DNA of 14,738 nt, taken from assembly GCA_015490115.1 (NCBI GenBank), contig WFYM01000109.1, positions 1 to 14,738 on the forward strand, read 5' to 3'. The position numbers were made by a program, and so were the translations under genes. The DNA is from Aquificaceae bacterium. GTDB taxonomy: Bacteria > Aquificota > Aquificia > Aquificales > Aquificaceae. Position 1 is the first letter of the stretch, and each line of letters begins with the position of its first letter. Positions 1 to 6,840 of this stretch are shown piece after piece. The notes below the pieces were generated by a model, which was given only the letters and a program-made list of their open reading frames with translations, did no database searches and was not told the DNA's origin.

Positions 1-584
1 ACTTCAAAAGGTAGGGTTGAAATGCCCTAAAGAAGAGGAGGGATTGCGACATTTAATTCCGAATACCTTAGGTACGGGTATAGGCTTTCCAGTTGAAATG
101 CCCTAAAGAAGAGGAGGGATTGCGACTATATCCTGCTTCCCTCCCCTCCTTAGTGAGGACCGCATAGTAGCGTTGAAATGCCCTAAAGAAGAGGAGGGAT
201 TGCGACATCTTCTCGAAATCCCCTTCCTCCATGCATATCTCCTTCAGTTGAAATGCCCTAAAGAAGAGGAGGGATTGCGACGCTTCCGTTCCATTCTCTT
301 CGGATGGTGTTACATCACCTGGTTGAAATGCCCTAAAGAAGAGGAGGGATTGCGACTTTAGTTCCTCTACAACCCTTTTGAACCTCTCCATCTCTTGTTG
401 AAATGCCCTAAAAAGGAGGAGGGATTGCGACGTCTCTTTTTATCTCTTATTTCTTCCGGCCCTAACTGTTCGTTGCAATGCTCTGAAAAAGTGGAGGGAT
501 TACGACATACCTCTTTCCATCTTTACTGCCTTTCTTTCGGCGGTGAAGCGTTGCAATGCCCTGAAGAAGTGGAAGGATTGCGAC
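1..584 (+). CRISPR. CRISPR array, trailer-side part (8 repeats, 7 complete spacers)
   Basis: Eight 35-nt direct repeats start at 16, 92, 172, 247, 322, 397, 472 and 550. The form is GTTGAAATGCCCT, a purine-rich middle, then GGGATTGCGAC. Repeats 1-5 are identical. Repeat 6 (397-431) has two substitutions. Repeats 7 and 8 are a diverged subfamily beginning GTTGCAATG and carrying AAGTGGA in the middle. Spacers occupy 51-91, 127-171, 207-246, 282-321, 357-396, 432-471 and 507-549 and are 40-45 nt long. Bases 1-15 are the end of another spacer, so the array continues off the left edge. Decay toward the right suggests that the leader lies left and transcription is rightward. The ends are imperfectly palindromic (GTTGCAAT / ATTGCGAC, CCCT / AGGG). 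No cas gene is visible, so the type cannot be assigned. Long spacers with one-strand bias would suit a type III system. Confidence 0.97.
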
Positions 585-1133
585 TTACAACTCGACTATT
601 TTGTCACACTTGCACTTTTCCTTTATCTGCTCGAGCGTTTCATTCAACAGTTTATTGGATGCTTTGAGCAAAGCCCTCATTTGATTTACTATGTTGTCTA
701 ATTGACCTCTTATTTCATGAGAAAGAAGTGTATCGGAAGCTTCCCACAAGGCTTTTTCTGCTTTTTGTAGCTCTTCAAGTATGTCTATAAGTTTGAATGC
801 TTTGATAAAGCACGAAAACTCTTTGATTCTTAATGTAGCCTTTCCCCTTCTGCCTCTTCTTCCCGGGATCCTTTCCGTCCCTAAAAGAGCTCCAAAAATG
901 TATTTAAAAATTTCCACAAGCGGTTCCGCATCCTTAAGATGAGCGAGGATTTTGTTCCCGAGCGCTACTTCTTCCTTTGTGAGTTCATCTTCCTTGAAAA
1001 ACAAAAGCTGTTCCAAGAAAATGCGTAAGTTAATGATAGCATTGAAGAGCTCAGAGCTTACATTATAAGCAGATTCGACTTTTTCGATATTCCTTCCGAG
1101 TTTAATTTCGATGTCCCCGAAACCGATAAGCAT
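585..1133 (-). CDS. Hypothetical protein encoded inside the CRISPR array
   Basis: This codes for 182 residues and I do not recognise it. It reads opposite to the presumed direction of the array. Its TAA stop (585-587) directly abuts repeat 8, which ends at 584. The ATG at 1131-1133 follows GGAGG at 1142-1146 with 8 bases between, and a near-consensus sigma-70 promoter lies just upstream. The protein appears largely alpha-helical. It has a hydrophobic stretch around residues 73-85 (LVEIFKYIFGALLG), a basic glycine/arginine loop near 90-100 (PGRRGRRGK), and amphipathic leucine/lysine/glutamate-rich helices to the end, where there are two cysteines (KCKCDK). I see no signal peptide and no catalytic motif. 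G+C is about 40% in the two lines I counted, against about 60% in ligA and glnA, which suggests transfer. Possible roles include a nucleic-acid-binding protein, a mobile-element remnant or CRISPR-linked cargo, but none is shown. Confidence 0.72.
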   Translation of the reverse strand: MLIGFGDIEIKLGRNIEKVESAYNVSSELFNAIINLRIFLEQLLFFKEDELTKEEVALGNKILAHLKDAEPLVEIFKYIFGALLGTERIPGRRGRRGKATLRIKEFSCFIKAFKLIDILEELQKAEKALWEASDTLLSHEIRGQLDNIVNQMRALLKASNKLLNETLEQIKEKCKCDKIVEL

Positions 1134-1152
1134 AGCTCAATCCTCCGAGTTA

Positions 1153-1181
1153 ATTTTAACTTGAAGCTATCAGCTTTTCAA
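1153..1181 (-). promoter_or_regulatory. Sigma-70-type promoter of the array-embedded gene
   Basis: On the minus strand, TTGAAA (1176-1181) and TAAAAT (1153-1158) are 17 bp apart. Each differs by one base from the consensus -35 and -10 hexamers. The predicted start, near 1146, falls at the Shine-Dalgarno GGAGG (1142-1146), giving a leader of only about 13 nt. The inter-hexamer spacer carries a dyad: AAGCT, GAT, AGCTT (1164-1176), flanked by CTTGAA and TTCAAG (1177-1182 and 1160-1165). A repressor binding there would block the promoter. The element lies between repeat 9 and the gene. Confidence 0.55.
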
Positions 1182-1197
1182 GCTTCCTTTTGAGCCA

Positions 1198-1232
1198 GTT
1201 GCAATACCCTAAAAAAGTGAAGGGATTGCGAC
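1198..1232 (+). repeat. Degenerate CRISPR repeat (ninth) on the far side of the embedded gene
   Basis: This is a full 35-nt match in the same orientation as the main array. It begins GTTGCAATACCCT, has AAGTG in the middle and ends GGGATTGCGAC. It shares the GTTGCAAT start and AAGTG middle with repeats 7 and 8, so it belongs to the same older subfamily. It is separated from repeat 8 by 613 bp, which hold the hypothetical gene instead of a 40-nt spacer. Confidence 0.9.
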
Positions 1233-1234
1233 CT

Positions 1235-1257
1235 ATGCCCTAAAGAGGGATTACAAC
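1235..1257 (+). repeat. Shortened CRISPR repeat remnant
   Basis: The 23 bases start ATGCCCTAAAG, as in the consensus repeat, and end AGGGATTACAAC. Relative to repeat positions 7-35 this is a six-base internal deletion plus substitutions in the final GCGAC. Only two bases separate it from repeat 9, so its spacer has been lost. It marks the decayed terminus of the array, 15 bp before the ligA stop codon. Confidence 0.75.
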
Positions 1258-1272
1258 TTTGATCTTGCTAAT

Positions 1273-3420
1273 CTAAAACAGCGTCCCCTCCCTCTTTTTC
1301 TCTCTCCTCAGGCTCTCTATGTCAACATATCCCTTTATCATTTCGAGGAACTCCTCTTCGGATATGGTCTTTATGCCGAGCTGTTTTGCCCTCGTGAGCT
1401 TCGTCCTTCCCGGGTCCTGCCCGACGACGAGATACGTTGTCCTCGAGGTTACCGTATTTGAAAAGATCCCCCCGAGCATCTCCACGATCCTTCCTGCCTC
1501 CTCCCTCGAACAGCACCTGAGCGTCCCTGTAAAGACGAACACCTTGCCCTTTAATGGTCCCTCCTTTTCGAGCTTCGTCTTCTTGAGCTTTACCCCTGCT
1601 TTTTCTAACTTCTCTATAACTTTTAAGTTCTCCTCCCTCGAAAAGAACTCCCTGATACTCCTTGCGACTATGTCCCCTATCCCCTCTATCCTTATCAGCT
1701 TCTCAAGAGGCATGTCCTTCAGATCCCATATGCTGTCTATCTCTTGAGCGAGCTTCTTAGCCGTTGTCAGCCCCACATACCTTATACCGAGTCCGTAGAG
1801 GACCCTGTCGAGACCCCTCTCCTTCGACTCCTGTATAGCCCTGTAGAGGTTCATGGCAGCCTTTTCCGCAAAGCCGGGGAGTCTTACAAGGTCCGTTACC
1901 TTAAGGTAGTAGAGGTCACCGACGTCCTTTACGAGACCCTTGTTGTAGAGAGCCTTCACGGTAGCTTCCCCTAAACCCCTTATGTCCATAGCCTCCCTCG
2001 AACCCCAGTGCTTCAGTCTGAGGACAACCTGAGCTGGACAGGCTATGTTTATGCACCTCCAAGCTACCTCCCCGGGTAGCTTCACGAGTTTGGAACCGCA
2101 GGAGGGACAGTTCTCGGGAAACTCTATAGGAACCTCGTCCCCGTCCCTCGCCTCCTTTATGACCTCTACCACGTAAGGTATCACATCCCCGGCCCTTTCG
2201 ACGAGGACGAGGTCCCCCACCCTTATGTCCTTTTCCTTTACGAAGTCCTCGTTAAAGAGGGAAACCGAAGAAACAGTAACACCTCCTATCTGGACGGGTT
2301 CGAGCTTGCCTACCGGTGTTACCGTCCCCACCCTCCCCACCTGAAAGACTACGCTCACGAGCTTGGTTGTAGCTTGCCTCGCCTTGAATTTGAAGGCGAT
2401 AGCCCACCTCGGGTGGTGGGAGGTAAAGCCGAGGACCTCGTAGAAACTCCTGTCGTTTACCTTAACTACCATACCGTCTAACTCGTAGGGGTATTCGTCC
2501 CTCTTCTTCTCCCACTCCTTGCAGTAAGCTATCACCTCATCTATGCCCTTGCAGACCTTCATGTCGTTGAAGGGTGTCTTGAAGCCGAGGAGGTGAAGCA
2601 TCTCAACCGCCTCGTAGTGAGTTTTGGGGTATCTGTCCTCAGGCTCAACGTAGGAGACCTGATAGACCACCGCTTCGAGCTTTCTCTTTGCCACCTCGGC
2701 GGGGTTCTGAAGTCTCAAAGAACCCGCAACCGCGTTCCTGGGGTTTGCGAAGGGAGTGAGACCCTCCTCCATCCTCTCTTCGTTTATCTTCTTGAACTCC
2801 TCCCTGCTTATTAGAACCTCACCCCTTATCTCTATGAGCTTTATTCCGAACTTGGAAAACTCAGCCCTGAGCGGTATCGTCCTTACGGTCCTTAGGTTGT
2901 TCGTTACGTCCTCTCCCGTCTCACCGTCCCCCCTCGTCGCCCCCCTCACCAGCAGATCGTCCCTGTAAACCAAGGCTATCCCGGCTCCGTCGTATTTCGG
3001 CTCTACGCTGTAATCGACGACGTCGAGACCCGTCAGCTCCCTAACCCTCCTGTCGAAGTCCCTCAGCTCCTCCTCCGTGTAGGCGTTGTCCAAAGAGAGC
3101 ATGGGTGCGTAGTGGGAAACTTCGGGGAAAGTCCCCGTTATCTCGCTCGCCACCCTCTGGGTTGGTGAGTCGGGAGTGACAATCTGGGGGTATTTTTTCT
3201 CGAGGTCCCTCAGCGTTCTGAAGAGCTGGTCGTATTCGTAGTCGGAGATGACCGGTGATGTCTGGATGTAGTATTTGTAGTCGTGGTATCTTATGACTTC
3301 TCTGAGAAGCTCCGCGTATTCTTTAGCCTTCTCGAGGTCGGCGTCTTTTATTTTCGGTAGTTCTCTCAAGAGCCTTCTCGTCAGTTCTATTAGTTCCCTC
3401 TCCCTCTCCGGGGTATACAT
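1273..3420 (-). CDS. ligA: NAD+-dependent DNA ligase LigA
   Basis: This 715-residue protein seals nicks in duplex DNA during replication and repair, using NAD+ as AMP donor. Domains run in family order. The N-terminal Ia region has YHDYKYY (45-51), which contacts NMN. The adenylation domain has catalytic Lys142 in PKYDG, with ELDGMVVK (313-320) as a later nucleotidyltransferase motif. An OB fold follows, then a Cys4 zinc finger (C438, C441, C456, C461), helix-hairpin-helix repeats (about 475-595) and a BRCT domain (about 622-700). The length is slightly above the usual 670 residues because of a charged C-terminal tail. It lies 10 bp downstream of the gspC-like gene and is probably cotranscribed with it. 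I see no Shine-Dalgarno before the ATG, so translation may depend on coupling. Its stop lies 15 bp from the decayed CRISPR remnant. Confidence 0.97.
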   Translation of the reverse strand: MYTPERERELIELTRRLLRELPKIKDADLEKAKEYAELLREVIRYHDYKYYIQTSPVISDYEYDQLFRTLRDLEKKYPQIVTPDSPTQRVASEITGTFPEVSHYAPMLSLDNAYTEEELRDFDRRVRELTGLDVVDYSVEPKYDGAGIALVYRDDLLVRGATRGDGETGEDVTNNLRTVRTIPLRAEFSKFGIKLIEIRGEVLISREEFKKINEERMEEGLTPFANPRNAVAGSLRLQNPAEVAKRKLEAVVYQVSYVEPEDRYPKTHYEAVEMLHLLGFKTPFNDMKVCKGIDEVIAYCKEWEKKRDEYPYELDGMVVKVNDRSFYEVLGFTSHHPRWAIAFKFKARQATTKLVSVVFQVGRVGTVTPVGKLEPVQIGGVTVSSVSLFNEDFVKEKDIRVGDLVLVERAGDVIPYVVEVIKEARDGDEVPIEFPENCPSCGSKLVKLPGEVAWRCINIACPAQVVLRLKHWGSREAMDIRGLGEATVKALYNKGLVKDVGDLYYLKVTDLVRLPGFAEKAAMNLYRAIQESKERGLDRVLYGLGIRYVGLTTAKKLAQEIDSIWDLKDMPLEKLIRIEGIGDIVARSIREFFSREENLKVIEKLEKAGVKLKKTKLEKEGPLKGKVFVFTGTLRCCSREEAGRIVEMLGGIFSNTVTSRTTYLVVGQDPGRTKLTRAKQLGIKTISEEEFLEMIKGYVDIESLRREKKREGTLF

Positions 3421-3430
3421 AACTATTAAT

Positions 3431-4174
3431 TTAGTCTATCCTGACGTTTATCTCCTTCCTCTTGCCTCCCCTCAGGATCACCACCCTCAGGCTCGGCTCG
3501 TTCCTCAAGACCTGAAGGACCCTAAAGGCGTCCTCCGCACTCTTTATGGCTATGTTGTTTATCGAGACGAGGACGTCCCCCCTCCTCAGCCCAGCCCTGT
3601 GGAATAGGCTCCCCGGCTTTATCCACTCGAAGAGGAAGCCTTCGGTCCTCCCCTCCTTGACGTAGGGAACGAGCCTTATCTCCCTGAACATTATCCCGGG
3701 GTCTTTCGTGATCCTCTCTATCTCCTTTCTCGAGATCCTAAACTCGCCGGGAGTCTTTATTTCCTCGGGCGGTCCCTCCGGGAGGAACCTCCTGAGCTTT
3801 AAGGAGACCTCCCTACCACCCACCTCCACGACAGCTTCTTTTCTTGAGACCTTCTTGAGCAGAATCCCCTTCTTCCTTTCACCTTCTTCGAGGATCAATG
3901 TCTTCCCGTTTACCCTGAGGAGTGCCATCCTCTTTGAGCCTGTTGCTGTCCCGACGAGGGTGATCTCACCCTCCGTGCGCTCCAACTTTTCAACCTCCTC
4001 TCCGAAGACCTTTGAGAAGGCGTCTATTACGGGCGTGACGTCCACCTCCTCCCTTTCGAACTTCGGGACTTTTATGTTCTTGACGGACCACTCGAGAAGG
4101 AGGGGAGGGACCGTCGAGGCGACGAGGAGGGAAAGGGATATAACGAGGGGCAGGGAAAGGACGATCCAGTTCAT
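3431..4174 (-). CDS. GspC-like PDZ protein (type II secretion, inner-membrane component)
   Basis: This is a 247-residue protein with one N-terminal membrane segment (residues 3-27, LSLPLVISLSLLVA core), which should anchor it in the inner membrane with the rest in the periplasm. A small beta-rich region at about 68-130 (ITLVGTATGS, VNGKTLILEEGE) resembles the GspC homology-region domain. The C-terminal third, about 160-245, resembles a PDZ domain (GSLFHRAGLRRGDVLVSINN). This TM-HR-PDZ order is that of GspC/PulC, which links the inner-membrane platform to the GspD secretin. No gspD or other gsp gene is adjacent. It shares an apparent transcription unit with ligA. The ATG lacks a Shine-Dalgarno and lies 15 bp from the divergent sdhA start. 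A more general PDZ-containing periplasmic protein is the alternative. Confidence 0.75.
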   Translation of the reverse strand: MNWIVLSLPLVISLSLLVASTVPPLLLEWSVKNIKVPKFEREEVDVTPVIDAFSKVFGEEVEKLERTEGEITLVGTATGSKRMALLRVNGKTLILEEGERKKGILLKKVSRKEAVVEVGGREVSLKLRRFLPEGPPEEIKTPGEFRISRKEIERITKDPGIMFREIRLVPYVKEGRTEGFLFEWIKPGSLFHRAGLRRGDVLVSINNIAIKSAEDAFRVLQVLRNEPSLRVVILRGGKRKEINVRID

Positions 4175-4189
4175 TTATTATTATTATTT
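4175..4189. promoter_or_regulatory. 15-bp divergent intergenic spacer made of TTA repeats
   Basis: The whole gap between the two head-to-head start codons is TTATTATTATTATTT. It has no Shine-Dalgarno on either strand. TATTAT at 4179-4184 could be a -10 for sdhA, with transcription starting at or next to the A of its ATG. The reverse strand offers AATAAT-type hexamers for the gspC-like gene. The start regions are also mirror images (GTTCAT / ATGAAC). I could not find a convincing -35 for either direction. Confidence 0.35.
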
Positions 4190-5902
4190 ATGAACCTGAA
4201 GCGTTACGACGCTGTTGTCGTAGGGGGCGGTGGAGCTGGTCTGAGGACAGCCATAGAGATAGCGAGGGACCCGAATATTAGGGTAGCCTTAGTCTCCAAA
4301 GTTTACCCCACGAGGTCCCATACGGGAGCTGCTCAAGGGGGTATGAACGCAGCCCTCGGGAACGTGGTCCCTGAAGACAGCCCGGAAGCCCACGCTTACG
4401 ACACGATAAAGGGTTCGGACTTCCTCGCCGATCAGGACGCCGTCTTCTTCATGACTGAGAACGCCCCCGACATAGTTTACGAACTCGACAGGTGGGGAGT
4501 TCCCTTTTCGAGGCTACCGGACGGCAGGATAGCTCAGAGACCTTTCGGCGGTGCGAGCTTCCCGAGGACCGTATACGCTGCGGACAAGACGGGACACGCA
4601 CTTCTCCACACCCTCTTCGAGCAAGCCCTCTCCAAAGACAACATAGACTTTTACAACGAGTTCTTTCTCCTCGACCTCATCCACGACGGTGAGAGGGTAA
4701 AGGGGGTCTCCGTTTACGACATAAAGAACGGGGAAGTGGTGACCCTCGTCGCTAAAGCTGTCGTCCTCGCAACGGGAGGTTTTGCGAGGATATACTGGCT
4801 GAGAAGCACCAACGCTATAGGTAACACGGGGGACGGACAGGCTGTAGCCCTCAGGAACGGTATACCTTTGAAGGACGTCGAGTTCATACAGTTCCATCCC
4901 ACAGGACTCGCGAAGACAGGGATACTCCTCTCCGAAGCCTGCAGGGGAGAGGGTGGATACCTGATAAACAGGCTCGGAGAGAGGTTCATGAAGAGATACG
5001 CACCCGAGAAGATGGAACTCGCACCGAGGGACATGGTCTCAAGAGCTATAGAGTATGAAATAAGGGAAGGAAGGGGTGTGGGTGAGGGGGCGAGGGCTTA
5101 CGTTTACTTGGATCTGAGGCACCTCGGGGAGGAGAAGATAAACGAGAGGCTGCCTCAGGTCCGACAGCTCGCGATAGACTTCGAGGGTGTGGATCCCGTA
5201 AAGGACCTCGTCCCCATAAGACCCACAGCCCACTACTGCATGGGGGGTATACACGTCACAAACTACAAGACCTCGGAGACAACCTTGAAGGGTCTCTACG
5301 CTGTCGGTGAGTGTGCCTGCGTCTCGGTCCACGGAGCGAACAGGCTGGGTGGCAACTCCTTAATAGAGCTTCTCGTCTTCGGGAAGTTCTGCGGTATAGC
5401 GGTGAGGGAGCTTGTGAAGGAGCTGGACTACCCTGAGGTAACCGAAGGTGAGGCGAGGAAGGGTGAGGAGATGGTGGAGAGCTTGATGAAAAGGGAAGGT
5501 GGCGAGAACCTCGCAAAGATAAGGAACCAGATGGGTGAGATAACTTGGAGCAGGATGGGGATATTCAGGGACGAGGGTTCTCTCAAAAAAGCCTTCGAAG
5601 AGCTTTCCGAACTCCTCGAGAGGTGGGAGAGGATACCGGTCGTGGACAAGTCGAAGGTCTTCAACACGAACCTCATAGAGGTTTTGGAACTCAGAAACAT
5701 GCTCGAACTCGCAAGGGCTGTAGCCTTTGCAGCACTCCACAGGAAGGAGTCGAGGGGAGGACACACGAGGGAGGACTACCCAGAGAGGGACGACGAGAAG
5801 TTCCTGAAGCACTCCCTCGTCTATTACGAGGGCGGTGAACTTAAGATAGAGTACATACCTGTCAGGATAACCAAGTTCAAGCCTTCCGAGAGGAAGTATT
5901 AG
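4190..5902 (+). CDS. sdhA: Succinate dehydrogenase/fumarate reductase flavoprotein subunit
   Basis: This 570-residue FAD subunit interconverts succinate and fumarate. In autotrophic Aquificaceae it probably acts as a fumarate reductase in the reductive TCA cycle (inference; frdA is the alternative name). Visible motifs are the dinucleotide-binding GGGGAGL (12-18), RSHTGAAQGG (42-51) with His44 as the expected covalent FAD attachment residue, FIQFHPTGL (232-240), RDMVSRA (280-286) with the likely catalytic Arg285, RPTAHYCMGGIHV (344-356) and HGANRLGGNSLIELLVFG (381-398). The length is typical for the family. The iron-sulfur and membrane subunits are not in the window. The start follows the AT-rich 15-bp divergent spacer without a Shine-Dalgarno. 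It is still favoured because the FAD motif begins a few residues later. The stop codon overlaps that of hldD. Confidence 0.95.
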   Translation: MNLKRYDAVVVGGGGAGLRTAIEIARDPNIRVALVSKVYPTRSHTGAAQGGMNAALGNVVPEDSPEAHAYDTIKGSDFLADQDAVFFMTENAPDIVYELDRWGVPFSRLPDGRIAQRPFGGASFPRTVYAADKTGHALLHTLFEQALSKDNIDFYNEFFLLDLIHDGERVKGVSVYDIKNGEVVTLVAKAVVLATGGFARIYWLRSTNAIGNTGDGQAVALRNGIPLKDVEFIQFHPTGLAKTGILLSEACRGEGGYLINRLGERFMKRYAPEKMELAPRDMVSRAIEYEIREGRGVGEGARAYVYLDLRHLGEEKINERLPQVRQLAIDFEGVDPVKDLVPIRPTAHYCMGGIHVTNYKTSETTLKGLYAVGECACVSVHGANRLGGNSLIELLVFGKFCGIAVRELVKELDYPEVTEGEARKGEEMVESLMKREGGENLAKIRNQMGEITWSRMGIFRDEGSLKKAFEELSELLERWERIPVVDKSKVFNTNLIEVLELRNMLELARAVAFAALHRKESRGGHTREDYPERDDEKFLKHSLVYYEGGELKIEYIPVRITKFKPSERKY

Positions 5903-6822
5903 AGGCTCCTTATGTAGCTGAGGTAGTCCTTGACACCCTCTTCCAAGGAGTATTCAGGTTCGTAGCCGAGGAACTCTTTTGCTTTTGTGAGGTCCGCTTG
6001 GGTGAACTCCTGATAGAAGTCGTAGGGGCAGTCGAAGTATTCGACCTCGTAAGAGGTCCCGAGTTCCCTGTTTAGGATCTCTACAAGCTCGTTGAAGCTC
6101 CTCGCCTCACCTGTTCCCACGTTGAAAATTCCAGAGACGTCCCTCTCCAGAGCCAAGAGGTTAGCCTTTACGGCGTCCTTTATGTAAACGAAGTCCCTCC
6201 TCTGCTCACCCCACTTGAAGAGCCTGGGCTTCTGACCGTGGATCATCTTGAGGGCGAGCTGGTATACCATACTCGCACTTTTCCCCTTGAACTCCTCCCT
6301 CGGACCGTAAACGTTGAAGTATCTGAGACCGACGATCTTCATCTCGGGATACCTCTCCATATACCCCATGGCTATCCTGTCCATCATGAGCTTCGAAAAG
6401 CCGTAGACGTTCTCTGGCTGGAGACCCTCCTCCTCCCTCATGGGAGGGGGAGTCTTCCCGTAAACGCCCGCTGAGGAAGCGTATATTACCTTCGCGTTCC
6501 AGTCGAGGGCGCAGTCCAAAAGGAACCTGAAGCTCTCCGCGTTCGTCTCCATAACGAGCCTCTGGTCCTCAACGGTGGTGTCAGTTATGGCAGCTTTGTG
6601 GAAGATAACGTCGAAGGTGAACTTCTTCCTCAGATACCCCCAAAGCTCCCTGTCCCTTACGTCACCGGTTATGACCTCCCCCTTGAAACCCCTCAGGTTC
6701 TTGAAGTGTCCGGAGGAAAAGTTGTCGAGGACGTAAATCTTGGCGGTGGGAAATTTCTCCTGAAGCGTGAGGGCGAGGTTCGAACCTATGAAACCTGCTC
6801 CTCCAGTTACCAGTATCCTCAT
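5899..6822 (-). CDS. hldD: ADP-L-glycero-D-manno-heptose 6-epimerase
   Basis: This 307-residue extended short-chain dehydrogenase epimerises ADP-D-glycero-D-manno-heptose to the L-glycero form, giving the heptose of the lipopolysaccharide inner core. The NAD(P)-binding GGAGFIG is at 7-13, SSAGVYG at 116-122 and the catalytic YGFSK (Tyr140, Lys144) at 140-144. Family-specific segments include RYFNVYGPRE (167-176), GEQRRDFVYIKDA (205-217) and FTQADL (273-278). I chose the ATG at 6820-6822 because the GGAGFIG motif starts six residues later. The reading frame extends 40 codons further upstream, but that part runs across the hslV start and is not protein-like for the family. The gene is divergent from hslV across 18 bp. 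Its TAA overlaps the sdhA TAG. A generic UDP-sugar epimerase is a less likely alternative. Confidence 0.9.
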   Translation of the reverse strand: MRILVTGGAGFIGSNLALTLQEKFPTAKIYVLDNFSSGHFKNLRGFKGEVITGDVRDRELWGYLRKKFTFDVIFHKAAITDTTVEDQRLVMETNAESFRFLLDCALDWNAKVIYASSAGVYGKTPPPMREEEGLQPENVYGFSKLMMDRIAMGYMERYPEMKIVGLRYFNVYGPREEFKGKSASMVYQLALKMIHGQKPRLFKWGEQRRDFVYIKDAVKANLLALERDVSGIFNVGTGEARSFNELVEILNRELGTSYEVEYFDCPYDFYQEFTQADLTKAKEFLGYEPEYSLEEGVKDYLSYIRSL

Positions 6823-6840
6823 GTAGTATATTATCCTGCC
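6823..6840. promoter_or_regulatory. 18-bp divergent spacer with back-to-back -10-like boxes
   Basis: The gap holds TATATTAT. On the plus strand TATTAT (6829-6834) sits six bases before the hslV ATG. On the minus strand TAATAT (6828-6833) sits five bases before the hldD ATG. Both would place transcription starts at the start codons themselves. There is no Shine-Dalgarno ahead of hslV. Ahead of hldD there is only a distant AGGA. No clear -35 boxes were seen. Confidence 0.35.

Noticed and set aside
68..667. Open frames across the CRISPR repeats on both strands, one with a repeated SQSLLFFRAFQ motif
   Set aside because: Repeat plus spacer is often 75 nt, a multiple of three, so the repeat stays in the same frame and gives a false repetitive protein.
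1156..1232. Short minus-strand frame ending NWLKRKLEKLIASS before TAA, read out of repeat 9
   Set aside because: It looks like a protein C-terminus but has no start codon, runs through a CRISPR repeat and coincides with the promoter of the embedded gene. It is too short to support as a gene remnant.
6598..6840. A long N-terminal extension of HslV
   Set aside because: It is antisense to hldD. The true start gives METFG plus the catalytic Thr, as expected for HslV.
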